From positions 1 through 24,557 of the IMG/VR virus record IMGVR_UViG_3300034068_000310: DNA of 24,557 nucleotides; one strand, 5' to 3'. The stretch comes from a virus. Within the stretch, counting starts at the first letter, position 1. Every line of letters starts with the position of its first letter. Below are positions 1 through 8,130 of the stretch, one piece after another. Under the pieces are notes generated by a model. That model had not been told where the DNA came from. It searched no databases and was given only the letters and a program-made list of their open reading frames with translations. Made by a program: the position numbers and the translations under genes.

Positions 1-483
1 CATATCAGCAGTATTTGTAGCTAATGAAATAGGGTTGAAAACTGCAATATTAGAAAAAGTTGATGCAGTAACAAAATTACTAATTGCACTTCCACTTAAA
101 AAATCATTTGTTCCATCATATTTAATGGTTGGCTTGGAATTTTGGGTTAATACCGAACCACTACTAACTATTTGTGGTTGTGCTGTTGCACTTGTTTGAG
201 TTGCATTTTGTGCATTTCCTGATTGGTCGTACCAAGTAGTGACAAATCCGTCAGTACCGCTACAAAATGTAGTTAATGCCGATGTATCAAGATTACCACC
301 GCTAAATCCAATGTCTTGTTCTGCATTATCACTTGAACGCCTTACACGAATTGCGCTACCTGCATATGCAGTTCTTAATTTACGAACTGAATATGCCGCT
401 GCTGCTCCCGTATATGTGTCCAACAATAATGCTGCTGCACTTTGAATTGAACTTGCTATTATTCCGTTACTTGCTAATATCAT
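1..483 (-). CDS. Tail-associated lectin / arabinofuranosidase-like protein, N-terminal part (runs off window)
   Basis: An open frame of 161 codons starts at the ATG at 483 and is still open at base 1, so only the N-terminus is present. Residues about 22-105 hold the run DTYTGAAAAYSVRKLR, then RVRRSSDNAEQDIGF, a GGNLDTSAL segment and TTWYDQSGNAQNATQ. This resembles, from memory, the catalytic-domain fold of alpha-L-arabinofuranosidase B (GH54-like), which is a concanavalin-type beta sandwich also seen in phage and secreted Bacteroidetes proteins. A following segment (KPTIKYDGTNDFLSG) fits a LamG-like strand pattern. It lies 28 bases downstream of the tail fibre gene, so I infer a role in glycan binding or cleavage at the tail tip. 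Catalytic residues, if any, lie outside the window. It could be a pure lectin. Confidence 0.68.
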   Translation of the reverse strand, partial: MILASNGIIASSIQSAAALLLDTYTGAAAAYSVRKLRTAYAGSAIRVRRSSDNAEQDIGFSGGNLDTSALTTFCSGTDGFVTTWYDQSGNAQNATQTSATAQPQIVSSGSVLTQNSKPTIKYDGTNDFLSGSAISNFVTASTFSNIAVFNPISLATNTADM

Positions 484-511
484 AATTTATGCTGCTATAT
501 CTCCAAATAGA

Positions 512-2518
512 TTACGCAGAGAGGTCGCCAAAACAATACCATTCATCTGTGGCTATTTTAATTAAAGTTGCACCCGAATATTGGGCATTTAATTTTAATT
601 TACCACCACTACTTCTTATTGTTACTCCACTCGTTGCCACTACCGTTGTTTGTCCTGCCCCATATTGTGCCAAAAGTATTTGTGTACCCGTTGCAAATGC
701 CACACTTGAATTTAAAGGAATAGTCAAGTTATTAGCAGTTCCAACATTCATCTCAACTAATTTATCGGCATCTCCAATAACCAAAGTATAACTTGCAGTT
801 TGTCGGTTGGTAGTTATTAGTTTTGCACTTTTTGTATCAATTTGGGTTTGGATAGCTGAAGTAACGCCATTGACATAACCTATCTCCGTTGATGTGGTTG
901 TTGCTACTGCAACCTTGCCACTTGCGTTAGAAATTAATGCTCTTGAAACCGTTAAATCACTTGATGTGATTGTAGTTGCTGCACCCGTTATAGTTGCTTG
1001 AACTGCAACATCTCCTGAACCAAGTAATGAAGTAGAATTTACGGTTTTAATACTTGTTCCGCTTACAAGTGCATCCTGTTTTCCATTAAATGTACTCCAA
1101 TTTGCAGAAGATAACGCACCACGATTTGAAGCACTTGCATCTGGCAAATTAAAAGTATGAGTTGCAGTTGCCGAAGATATATTAAAATCAGTTCCTGTAG
1201 TACCCGTTGCTAATGATTGTATTTGTGCGGTTAATCCATTTAAAGCTGTTAAGCCACTTGTAAAAGTTGTTATTATTTGACCTAAATGACTATTCTCAGT
1301 ATGTAATGTAATTGTGCGACCACTATTATTAACATAAAATCTAATTGCTAACCTATCAGTTAAAGTTAATACAGTTTGTGGAACTGCTAAAGCTGTTGTA
1401 TATAAATCGATAGCTGTACCTCCTGTAATGTTTTCAGGTGTTGCTGAATTACTTGCAATTAATGTTAAACTAGTACCATCGTATTTATATAATTCTACAT
1501 AAAAACTTGGTGAGCCACCACTTGAAGATGCACTAAAATATGTTTCAAAATTCCAATTACCTGCTGGTATTAATAATTGATTGGGGTCATTTGCATCGGT
1601 AATAAAACTTTCAATATAACCATTGGATGAAATTGTAAAATCAGTTCCAACTCCGATAATAGGTGTTTTATTTAATTCTTTAAAAGCTACTCCACCTAAA
1701 GTTCCTTGAGCTACCGAACCATTAAGATAGTAAGATACTGAAGAACCACCACCACTTGATTGTGGGAAGTTAGCAAGTGAACCATCGCCCCTTACATATT
1801 GAGAAACCACTCCAGCTCCTGTTATTGCTATTGTGCCACTTGTTGTTATCGGACTAGATGCAACACTAAAAGCACTCGGCATCGAAACCCCTACACTTGT
1901 AACCGTTCCACTTCCACCGCCACCCGTTGAAGCAATAGTTATTATTCCATCGGCAGTTGTTCCCGTAGTTGTTAAAGTAATTCCACTACCTTCTACTAAC
2001 TGAACACTACCACCCGTAGATGATAAAGTAACGGTATGTGAAGTTGCATCTGATGTATTGGCTAAGGTTTGATTGCCCGTATTAGTTCCGCTTGTGTTAC
2101 CTATTACGGTAGCTTGTGCATCTGTTACATAGTTTTTATTGGTACTTGCTGCAATGTCTGCTGTGGTTGCGTCTGCACCTGCTGTTATTAATCCCTTAGC
2201 ATCATAGGTTATCTTTGTCTTTGTTGCACCTGTAATGGCAGCATTTTCATCAACCTTTCCATCTAATGCCGTCTGTGTCGCAGTTGATACAGGCTTGTTA
2301 GCATCACTTGTATTGTCTACGTTACTAAGTCCAATGTCGGTTTTAGTTAATACAACTACCCCAATATTAGAGTTAACGGATTGAACTGGGCTTTGTGCCT
2401 TAATCTGTGTAATATCTATTTTCTTCGTGGTGTTATCACTTATATCCACAATAGGAAATACATCATCATTTGCGATGGTTACTATTGCACTTAATTCGGT
2501 TATTTTTTTATCTGCCAT
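512..2518 (-). CDS. Tail fibre / receptor-binding appendage protein
   Basis: The 668-residue protein is rich in Ser, Thr, Gly, Ala and Asn with alternating beta-type sequence and no catalytic motif, as in trimeric phage fibres. The N-terminus (MADKKITELSAIVTIANDD, then PIVDISDNTTKKIDI) is the usual attachment-type start of such fibres in Bacteroidetes phages. The middle has GGGGSGTVTSVGVSMPS and a Gly/Ser linker near residue 255, followed by a globular beta domain (about 260-400). Further on are fibre-type repeats such as LSSANWSTFNGKQDAL. The C-terminal 90 residues (about 580-668) start with RQTASYTLVIGDADKLVEMN and look like a compact tip domain. It sits between the tail-terminator/adhesin gene and the partial lectin-like gene, all in the same direction, so host recognition is the likely job. 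The family assignment comes from composition and recognisable repeats, not from a search. Confidence 0.72.
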   Translation of the reverse strand: MADKKITELSAIVTIANDDVFPIVDISDNTTKKIDITQIKAQSPVQSVNSNIGVVVLTKTDIGLSNVDNTSDANKPVSTATQTALDGKVDENAAITGATKTKITYDAKGLITAGADATTADIAASTNKNYVTDAQATVIGNTSGTNTGNQTLANTSDATSHTVTLSSTGGSVQLVEGSGITLTTTGTTADGIITIASTGGGGSGTVTSVGVSMPSAFSVASSPITTSGTIAITGAGVVSQYVRGDGSLANFPQSSGGGSSVSYYLNGSVAQGTLGGVAFKELNKTPIIGVGTDFTISSNGYIESFITDANDPNQLLIPAGNWNFETYFSASSSGGSPSFYVELYKYDGTSLTLIASNSATPENITGGTAIDLYTTALAVPQTVLTLTDRLAIRFYVNNSGRTITLHTENSHLGQIITTFTSGLTALNGLTAQIQSLATGTTGTDFNISSATATHTFNLPDASASNRGALSSANWSTFNGKQDALVSGTSIKTVNSTSLLGSGDVAVQATITGAATTITSSDLTVSRALISNASGKVAVATTTSTEIGYVNGVTSAIQTQIDTKSAKLITTNRQTASYTLVIGDADKLVEMNVGTANNLTIPLNSSVAFATGTQILLAQYGAGQTTVVATSGVTIRSSGGKLKLNAQYSGATLIKIATDEWYCFGDLSA

Positions 2519-2522
2519 TTTA

Positions 2523-3206
2523 TTAATTTATTACTAATTTGCTACTATCCTGCTGCAATAAGAATCCTCCATCTTGTGTAAGTATATAGTCTACTAACCC
2601 TGTTGGAATATTTGACAAAGTTAATACATTACCTACTAAGGTGTATGTTGCATTTATTATATTAAGGTTGGTGTCTTTTGCTATTACTTGTAAGTCATCT
2701 CCTGCTACCGTTCCAACAAATACTAAATTATTGTCATAAACAGTAAACAAAGGTTGTGGTGTTGGTGTTGGTGTTGTTCTTTCAGGAATCCAACATTCAT
2801 TCCACTCATAAGGTGTATTTATTGTAAAAGATAAAGTATGTCCTGCATAATCGCTTAAATATTTATGCTCTACCGGTTGGATTGAACTCTTTTTAGGTAA
2901 GTCAAATTCAACATCACCATCATAATTATATATCGCAGAGGAAATATCTTGAGCAACTTGAAGTGTATCACTCATTATATCCTTTAAGTTGCTTAAATCA
3001 GGATTAAGAACGTCTAAAAACGCTAACTCAAAGCTATAATTTAATTGTGTGCCGTCTGTGTTTCCCTGACTTACGTCATACCACATCAAAATACCATCAA
3101 CATCAGAGTTGTCAATTTCCGAATTAGCACCAAATATTACAGTATTAATATTACTGTGGCTATTTGCTAACCCTTCTATTATCTTGAAAATCTGATTTAA
3201 TGTCAT
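2523..3206 (-). CDS. Tail terminator-like protein fused to a C-terminal beta (Ig-like/adhesin) domain
   Basis: The 227-residue protein has two parts. Residues 1-140 (MTLNQIFKIIEGLANSH, then ILMWYDVSQG and LNYSFELAFLDVL) resemble small neck or tail-completion proteins common in Bacteroidetes phages: an N-terminal helix, a beta core that reports local experimental values, and a helix carrying DTLQVAQDISSAI. A Pro/Thr linker (ERTTPTPTPQP, residues about 143-153) then joins a beta-rich segment of about 75 residues (PLFTVYDNNLVFVGTVAG onwards) that looks like a small Ig-like or carbohydrate-binding module. The gene lies between the connector and the fibre, which suits a tail terminator carrying an extra surface domain. 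The N-terminal call is moderate; the C-terminal call is by strand pattern only. The ATG at 3206 overlaps the end of a small ORF. Confidence 0.55.
   Translation of the reverse strand: MTLNQIFKIIEGLANSHSNINTVIFGANSEIDNSDVDGILMWYDVSQGNTDGTQLNYSFELAFLDVLNPDLSNLKDIMSDTLQVAQDISSAIYNYDGDVEFDLPKKSSIQPVEHKYLSDYAGHTLSFTINTPYEWNECWIPERTTPTPTPQPLFTVYDNNLVFVGTVAGDDLQVIAKDTNLNIINATYTLVGNVLTLSNIPTGLVDYILTQDGGFLLQQDSSKLVIN
2758..2776. repeat. Short GGTGTT hexamer tandem repeat encoding a Thr-Pro linker
   Basis: Three consecutive GGTGTT units on the plus strand encode the alternating Thr-Pro linker of the tail-terminator/adhesin protein. Because the unit is six bases, gain or loss of a unit would change linker length without breaking the frame. 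Confidence 0.6.
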
Positions 3207-3303
3207 TTAGTTTTATATATGCTTCTAATTTGGCAAGATTTTCTTTATTCTTACTATTACCTCTACCTTTATTTATTTCTCTTTGTTTACGAACAACATT
3301 CAT
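3160..3303 (-). CDS. Small basic hypothetical protein (47 aa)
   Basis: This short frame begins at an ATG overlapping the last 17 bases of the connector gene and ends at a TAG 47 bases inside the tail-terminator/adhesin gene. It fills what would otherwise be an 80-base gap. The product starts MNVVRKQREINKGRGNSKNK and is rich in Lys, Arg and Asn, with one predicted helix (ENLAKLEAYIKL). No function is recognised. The tight overlaps on both sides support a real, translationally coupled gene, but its small size and lysine-rich composition could also arise by chance in AT-rich DNA. Confidence 0.42.
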   Translation of the reverse strand: MNVVRKQREINKGRGNSKNKENLAKLEAYIKLNDIKSDFQDNRRVSK

Positions 3304-3850
3304 CGTCATCATCTATTCTTTCAAAGTTTGAATATTTATGTCTAATGCCTCCTAAATAAATTGAACTTTTAAACAAATCCTTTTTAGGAAGGATGTCATC
3401 ATCTTTTGTTCCCGAAGTTAAATATTCAGGGAATAAAGTTTCATTTGCACAAAGATACTTTCTTGTTCTGTCTGCAAAGTATTCAGCTTTGTTCATCATA
3501 TTGCCATAATCACTTAATAAATTCTCTCTATCTACATTGCTTGAATTTTCGCTGTACTTTTCTTGGAATCCAATGTTGGTAAACCTTCTTGATAGGATGC
3601 TTCCAATTTCAGCCATAATCCAATACCTCATTCCTTTATGCAAATAATCCTGAAGTAAAATCTTATAGTTACCAGTTACGTTTGGGCAATCAGTAATTAA
3701 CTTGTTGTAAAGGTCTGTTCCTATTATTTCAACGACATACATATCCTGACAAGCTAAGATAGATTGTTGGATAAACTTATCATCCACGTTACCGTGAACG
3801 GGTGTATAAGTCTTAAAATCTGCTGCACTTAATAAATATACTACTGCCAT
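3287..3850 (-). CDS. Head-tail connector (adaptor) protein
   Basis: I chose the ATG at 3850, giving 187 residues, because it overlaps the portal stop codon by one base (TAATG), a typical coupling. The frame continues open upstream to 3880, adding ten low-complexity residues that I regard as read-through of portal sequence. The protein starts MAVVYLLSAADFKTYTPVHG. It is mainly helical, with KFIQQSILACQDMYVVEIIG followed by LYNKLI and a helix ending in MRYWIMAEIGSIL, the pattern of gp6-like connector proteins that dock under the portal. The acidic tail ends in DDDDECCS. Position directly after the portal supports the call. A specific family was not confirmed. Confidence 0.62.
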   Translation of the reverse strand: MAVVYLLSAADFKTYTPVHGNVDDKFIQQSILACQDMYVVEIIGTDLYNKLITDCPNVTGNYKILLQDYLHKGMRYWIMAEIGSILSRRFTNIGFQEKYSENSSNVDRENLLSDYGNMMNKAEYFADRTRKYLCANETLFPEYLTSGTKDDDILPKKDLFKSSIYLGGIRHKYSNFERIDDDDECCS

Positions 3851-5595
3851 TACTTTTGTCTTACTACTACTTGATTCCAAATGTGCCTACAAAAAGGAAC
3901 TGCCACCTCTTTATTCGGGTCACGATACCAACCACCACGATATAACCACGCACTTGAATTATTGATAATATCAAAGTTATCCATATCGTTTTTGATTCCT
4001 TCAATCTCTTGTTTTGTGTAGAGTTTGTTTAAACTCATCATTTTTTGACAAAATTCCCTACTTTCACTCAATAATGCAGGTGCATCTGGTCTTAATCCAT
4101 ACCTATATTTGATGACTAAAGGGCTTAATTTAGGTGTTTTTGGCTCTATTTTAGGTATGTTTCCGCTCGATGTGCCTGTTGTTTTCTCATCTTCTTCAGC
4201 TAATTTGATAAATTCAAGCTCATTATACTTAAAAATAGGGCTTAAATCTTCTCCATATTCCACGTGATGGCACTCTATTTCTTCATAGTTGTCTGCACTT
4301 TCACCTACTGTTTCAAAATAAAAAGGCTTTGTTTCGCTTAATTTAACGGGTTGTACTGCTTCAGGTATAGTTAATCCATACATTTCAGTAACATAATCCA
4401 ATAGAACTTGTTTAGGTACTATTTGGGCAATGGTAGATTCAGTTAATGGTAGAATATTTGCCAAAGGTTTCAGTTCTTTAACTTCTACTATCGGACTTAA
4501 TCCAAATATTTCAAATATTTTATTTACTGAACCTAAAACAGTATCCTGACGTGGCTTAACATACGTTTCTTTAAATAGTTCGTATGATTCTAATATCTCG
4601 GTTCTACCTCCTAATTGTCCTTCGGTTTTAATACCAAATAACATTCCACTTACTGCTCTATGTCCTATAATTATGTTTTCAGGAACTGCCTTAGCTCTTA
4701 GTTCAAATTGCTTATCTAAAGTGTTTGGTTGAAGTGGTAATACTTCGGCTGCTTGGTCTTTACCGTCTGCAAAATTATATAAAATCTTTGAACCGTTCCC
4801 GTTGGCAAACTTTGCATTAAATCTTTTTTCTATTTGGTTTTTCTCTGCATCTGTTGCATTACCGTTTAAGAAATTAACCATCGTGCCACCAACAAAACCG
4901 TTCTTTACATTGTTAAGATGAAATTGGGCTATCTCTATTTCTTCTTCAATAGCTTCTAAGGCATTAATGTAAGGTGGTAATGAATAATGCTTCATACCGG
5001 GTCTTGGTTCGTAATGCACCAAAATACATCTATCGTGAATTACCTTTGGGTCATACTTTGGTAGTTCTAATATTTTAGGATTAAAATTAGTTTGTCGGTT
5101 TATAGGTGTTGAGAATCTTGTTTCCCAATCTAAAGAGTATAGGTAGATTGAACTGTCGTTTCTATCTTCTGCAATACGGTCTATGTCTATGTTATAAACC
5201 TCAATAGGTTTGCCAAATTGGTTTCTTAATATTTCAAAGGCATAAGAGTTATGTATCTCAAAGTTAGTCCAAGTCTTTTTAATTAAGGCATCCCAACTTT
5301 CAAATGGATTAGGTCGCTTTAAAAATTGCATTGCCTTAGCAACTTCAATCATATTAGCTTTTTCAGGATTAATAAACAATCCCCTTCCTACTCCATAACT
5401 TATCTTGCCGTCTACTACTGCACCGTGTGTATTGCCTTGATTGTAAAGGTCAATAAGATAAATAGGAAATAGGTTATCTATGCCTCTGCTTATCCATCGT
5501 TTGCCGTTGGTGTAACCTTCTGAAAATGAAGGTCTATTATAAACGGACAAATCAACCGAATAAATATTTGGTTCTGTTTTAATCGGTTGTTTCAT
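3850..5595 (-). CDS. Portal protein with C-terminal extension
   Basis: The portal forms the dodecameric ring through which DNA enters the capsid. At 581 residues it is longer than many portals. The N-terminal 400 residues carry portal-type segments: GNTHGAVVDGKISYGVG near residue 57, NSYAFEILRNQFGKPIEVYN near 115, a helix-rich EEEIEIAQFHLNNVKNGF near 215, and FGIKTEGQLGGRTEILESYE (tunnel-loop region) near 323. After a linker, residues about 440-581 form an added domain with ECHHVEYGED, a Cys in SREFCQKMM, and FCRHIWNQ near the end. The cysteines and histidines could bind a metal or mark a minor-head-protein-like domain, but this is inference. The gene overlaps the preceding small gene by 17 bases and the connector by one base. 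Confidence 0.82.
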   Translation of the reverse strand: MKQPIKTEPNIYSVDLSVYNRPSFSEGYTNGKRWISRGIDNLFPIYLIDLYNQGNTHGAVVDGKISYGVGRGLFINPEKANMIEVAKAMQFLKRPNPFESWDALIKKTWTNFEIHNSYAFEILRNQFGKPIEVYNIDIDRIAEDRNDSSIYLYSLDWETRFSTPINRQTNFNPKILELPKYDPKVIHDRCILVHYEPRPGMKHYSLPPYINALEAIEEEIEIAQFHLNNVKNGFVGGTMVNFLNGNATDAEKNQIEKRFNAKFANGNGSKILYNFADGKDQAAEVLPLQPNTLDKQFELRAKAVPENIIIGHRAVSGMLFGIKTEGQLGGRTEILESYELFKETYVKPRQDTVLGSVNKIFEIFGLSPIVEVKELKPLANILPLTESTIAQIVPKQVLLDYVTEMYGLTIPEAVQPVKLSETKPFYFETVGESADNYEEIECHHVEYGEDLSPIFKYNELEFIKLAEEDEKTTGTSSGNIPKIEPKTPKLSPLVIKYRYGLRPDAPALLSESREFCQKMMSLNKLYTKQEIEGIKNDMDNFDIINNSSAWLYRGGWYRDPNKEVAVPFCRHIWNQVVVRQK

Positions 5596-5956
5596 ATACT
5601 ATCGGTGCTACGTTCAATGTGCTTTCAAATTCGGTTTCTGTCAATGCTATTACTGGCACTCGTGCTATTCCTGTTTCCAATAAATACTCATCACTTGGAA
5701 TAGTCTGTGTTACTACTGACTTCTCATAAACCTGATAAATGTAATCGCCTGATATTAAAGTTACGTTTGCAGGTTCTGTTAAATTGAAACGGTTATATCT
5801 TTCAGGGTAAACACTTGTGTCAGTTAAAAAACAAGTACTAACTTTATTGGTTGTCTTATTCGTAAACACAAATAAATAATATGGATTTGTTAAAGTAACA
5901 TTTTCTGTTAAAGTCAAATCTAATATACTTGTGGCTGCTCTATTAATTATAACCAT
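5579..5956 (-). CDS. Small beta-rich virion protein, unknown role
   Basis: The 125-residue protein has no recognised catalytic motif. It starts MVIINRAATSILDLTLTENV and alternates hydrophobic and polar residues through NPYYLFVFTNKTTNK and NVTLISGDYIYQVYEKS, consistent with a beta-sandwich of the kind used in head decoration or neck proteins. Similar short proteins accompany portal genes in Bacteroidetes and marine phages as far as I remember. It is the first gene after the intrinsic terminator, so it must be made from a separate promoter or by read-through. It overlaps the portal start by 17 bases, suggesting coupling. Head decoration is a guess. Confidence 0.6.
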   Translation of the reverse strand: MVIINRAATSILDLTLTENVTLTNPYYLFVFTNKTTNKVSTCFLTDTSVYPERYNRFNLTEPANVTLISGDYIYQVYEKSVVTQTIPSDEYLLETGIARVPVIALTETEFESTLNVAPIVYETTD

Positions 5957-5990
5957 TTCTTTAATAAGTAAAATATTTAAAATTGTTTAT

Positions 5991-6021
5991 AAAACAAAAA
6001 AGGCTGTAATTTCTTACAGCC
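5991..6021 (-). terminator. Rho-independent terminator after the tail tube gene
   Basis: Read on the minus strand, the perfect 8-bp stem GGCTGTAA / TTACAGCC (6014-6021 and 6002-6009) encloses a four-base loop and is followed by six T and then GTTTT. It starts 23 bases beyond the stop of the 170-residue tail tube gene. It would end or reduce transcription coming from the capsid genes before the portal block. Confidence 0.88.
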
Positions 6022-6043
6022 TCCTTTGATAGTTAACTAATGA

Positions 6044-6556
6044 TTATCCTGATATGTTTCCACTAAATGCAGGGAAGTATATTGTAGGCATATTACTTGG
6101 TTCAGCCGCTTCAAAGTTAAGCGTGTACCCGTTCATATCTCCATACGCTTTACCTGCTGTTGCTTCACTTGGTGCTAAATTGACACCATTGTCAACTCCT
6201 TGAAGCCAGTAGAATCCATTTTGGTCTTTGGCAATTAATAATAGGTCAGCCTGTGCAAGTAACAATATCTCTCTTTGCTTTCCTACTTCCATTTTACTTA
6301 AAAGTAATTGGGCTGTCTGTGCAAAAAATACTGTTCCATTTTCTTCACTTGTAGTGATTGATTCACCAAATGTAGAAGTTTGCTTACGTGGTATGTATTT
6401 ATACCACGCAACTGTTCCTGTATAGCTTGTTACTTGACCACTTGCATTCTTTGTTACGGCAAAGTCAGTAGGTCGGTTTGCTAAGAAAAACTCCTTAACA
6501 CCACCTGTTGAATCTTTACAACCTTTTACGAATCCTTGGGTTAATGCACAAGCCAT
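6044..6556 (-). CDS. Probable major tail tube protein
   Basis: The 170-residue protein begins MACALTQGFVKGCKDSTGG and continues VKEFFLANRPTDF, a start I associate with tail tube proteins of Bacteroidetes phages and prophages. The rest is beta-rich, with GTVAWYKYIPRKQTSTFGES and a central helix around TAQLLLSKMEVGKQREILLL, then LLLIAKDQNGFYWLQG and a final strand set ending PAFSGNISG. This fits the tube fold (beta barrel with one helix). It lies two bases after the capsid gene and just before a strong terminator, as expected for a protein needed in many copies. A head-decoration protein is the main alternative. Confidence 0.6.
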   Translation of the reverse strand: MACALTQGFVKGCKDSTGGVKEFFLANRPTDFAVTKNASGQVTSYTGTVAWYKYIPRKQTSTFGESITTSEENGTVFFAQTAQLLLSKMEVGKQREILLLAQADLLLIAKDQNGFYWLQGVDNGVNLAPSEATAGKAYGDMNGYTLNFEAAEPSNMPTIYFPAFSGNISG

Positions 6557-6558
6557 AA

Positions 6559-7494
6559 TTATACTAAAATAAATTCTACAATTTCACTTGGATAAGCAAC
6601 CTGAACACCCATCTTAAATTTGGCTGTGTATCTCATTTTGTCGCTTTCCAAAATTTTCCACTCAACCTTATCAGAATCATCCAAAAGGTCAAAACCTTTG
6701 AAGAAGTTACGCTTTTGTCCAAGATAAAGTTTACTTGTTCCTGTTAATCCCGGTACTCCTACCAAAGTAACATTCTTACCAATTACACCCATTTCGTAAT
6801 TAACCCATTTAGTTTGGTCAACGTGATAAAGGTTTGCAGTTTCTAAGGCTTGAACGTAAAGGTCAAACACATCAGTTCCAACGAATAATACTTGGTCACT
6901 TGCGTGTTTTAGTTTCTCTGTACGTGCTGCACACATTGCGTTAACAATTGCAATAACGTTTGAAGTTGTAATACCTGTTGCTACTGTTACGTTACCTGTG
7001 TTACCGTTGATTGCTGTTGCTGCTGTGATTATCTTGATAAAGCCATCAAACATTGCCAATACTGCATCACCTGAAGAGGTGTTACCTTGCCAAGTTGCTA
7101 CTTCAATATTTTCTACGATTAAGGCTTTAAGTTCATCACTCATTTGAGCACCTAACTGTGCTGTGATTTCATCCTCTCCTGCTGCACCCGGTGCAAGTAA
7201 CATTTGAGTCCACTTTGGTAACAAAGCATCCATACAAAGTTCGTCACGGTATCCAATTTTAGAAACGGTGATTTCACGCTGTGTGAATGTTGCACTACCT
7301 GATGCTACTAAATCACATCCTGTGGCTTCTTGTGGATACGCTGTCAATGCAAATAATTGCAATGCATCTGTCTTTTTTACTCCTGCTATTGGGGTTAAGT
7401 ACGGTGCTGTCTTACCTTCATAATGCAGGGCTGTTAGCAATTCTCTCGATTGCTCGTTTACATAGTTTACTAAACTTGATACTACTAATCCCAT
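6559..7494 (-). CDS. Major capsid protein (HK97 fold, inferred)
   Basis: At 311 residues the size suits an HK97-fold coat protein. The N-terminus (MGLVVSSLVNYVNEQSRELL) is helical. It is followed by FTQREITVSKIGYRDELCMD, a segment typical of the extended E-loop and P-domain start. A long helix carrying EDEITAQLGAQMSDELKALI precedes the A-domain, which includes VLFVGTDVFDLYVQALE. The C-terminus (YTAKFKMGVQVAYPSEIVEF) matches the ending I know from Bacteroidetes-phage coat proteins. The gene directly follows the scaffold (stop at 7500) and the XkdF-like protease, the classic protease-scaffold-coat order. The start at 7494 is preceded by an A-rich stretch without a Shine-Dalgarno. Confidence 0.85.
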   Translation of the reverse strand: MGLVVSSLVNYVNEQSRELLTALHYEGKTAPYLTPIAGVKKTDALQLFALTAYPQEATGCDLVASGSATFTQREITVSKIGYRDELCMDALLPKWTQMLLAPGAAGEDEITAQLGAQMSDELKALIVENIEVATWQGNTSSGDAVLAMFDGFIKIITAATAINGNTGNVTVATGITTSNVIAIVNAMCAARTEKLKHASDQVLFVGTDVFDLYVQALETANLYHVDQTKWVNYEMGVIGKNVTLVGVPGLTGTSKLYLGQKRNFFKGFDLLDDSDKVEWKILESDKMRYTAKFKMGVQVAYPSEIVEFILV

Positions 7495-7499
7495 TTGGT

Positions 7500-8108
7500 T
7501 TATTTTTTAAATTTTTCTAATTTCAATTTTTCAAACTTTGCAGTTTGTGCTTGTATTAATTCTTGTGCTGACATTTGCACGGTTTCGGTTTTCACGGGTT
7601 GTGATGGTGTGCTTACAGGCACTTCAGATAACGCCACAAATGCTTCGTTTAACAATTCATTAATCTTGTTATGATTTGCTATCTTAGCTTCCAATTCCGC
7701 AAACTTTAACTCAACCGCTTTTGCATTTTCTACAATGCTCATTTTTAGTTTTTCGTTTTCGGTTTTCAAAGTTCCCATGTCGCTTTTCATTTCTACCATG
7801 TCAGGTGATTCTGCTTCGGGTATTTCTGATTCTACTACCTCAGAAATTACACCATCCAAAACTACTACTTGTGTTCCATCTACTAAAGTGTGTGAACCAT
7901 CAGGTGCAGGAATATCACCATCAGGTGAAATTAAAGACATAACACTTCCAACTGCTAAAGTTGGTGTTGCTCTTACTGCTTCGCCTGATTCTAAAGTTGT
8001 TTCAACATAATCAGCCGCTTCTACTTCCTCAACTACGGGTTTGTCATAATCCGCAAATGCCACCTTGATTTTGTCACGTAAATTTGTTAATTTTTCTATT
8101 GTTGTCAT
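7500..8108 (-). CDS. Capsid scaffolding protein
   Basis: The 202-residue acidic protein lies between protease and coat genes, the normal place for a scaffold. The first half carries VMSLISPDGDIPAPDGSH and QVVVLDGVISEVVE, a small beta module common before scaffold coils in Bacteroidetes phages. Residues about 104-150 form a clear coiled coil (MVEMKSDMGTLKTENEKLKM onwards). The last 30 residues are basic (QTAKFEKLKLEKFKK), fitting the short positively charged coat-binding tail of known scaffolds. It is presumably cut by the neighbouring protease during maturation. The role is inferred from composition and position. Confidence 0.72.
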   Translation of the reverse strand: MTTIEKLTNLRDKIKVAFADYDKPVVEEVEAADYVETTLESGEAVRATPTLAVGSVMSLISPDGDIPAPDGSHTLVDGTQVVVLDGVISEVVESEIPEAESPDMVEMKSDMGTLKTENEKLKMSIVENAKAVELKFAELEAKIANHNKINELLNEAFVALSEVPVSTPSQPVKTETVQMSAQELIQAQTAKFEKLKLEKFKK

Positions 8109-8130
8109 TTTATTAATAAGTTACTATTTA

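Noticed and set aside
489-791. Plus-strand ORF opposite the tail fibre gene, and similar plus-strand ORFs at 239-445, 6228-6425, 7287-7520, 7721-8010, 12828-13085, 15987-16238, 17966-18184 and 22149-22370
   Set aside because: All lie fully or mostly antisense to recognised or well-supported minus-strand genes; sequences are hydrophobic shadows without recognisable domains.
5968-5998. TTTG-N19-TATTTTAC resembling a Bacteroidetes promoter between terminator and the small beta-rich gene
   Set aside because: The -7 part matches only four of six fixed positions, it overlaps the terminator T run, and the predicted start would leave almost no leader before the ATG at 5956.
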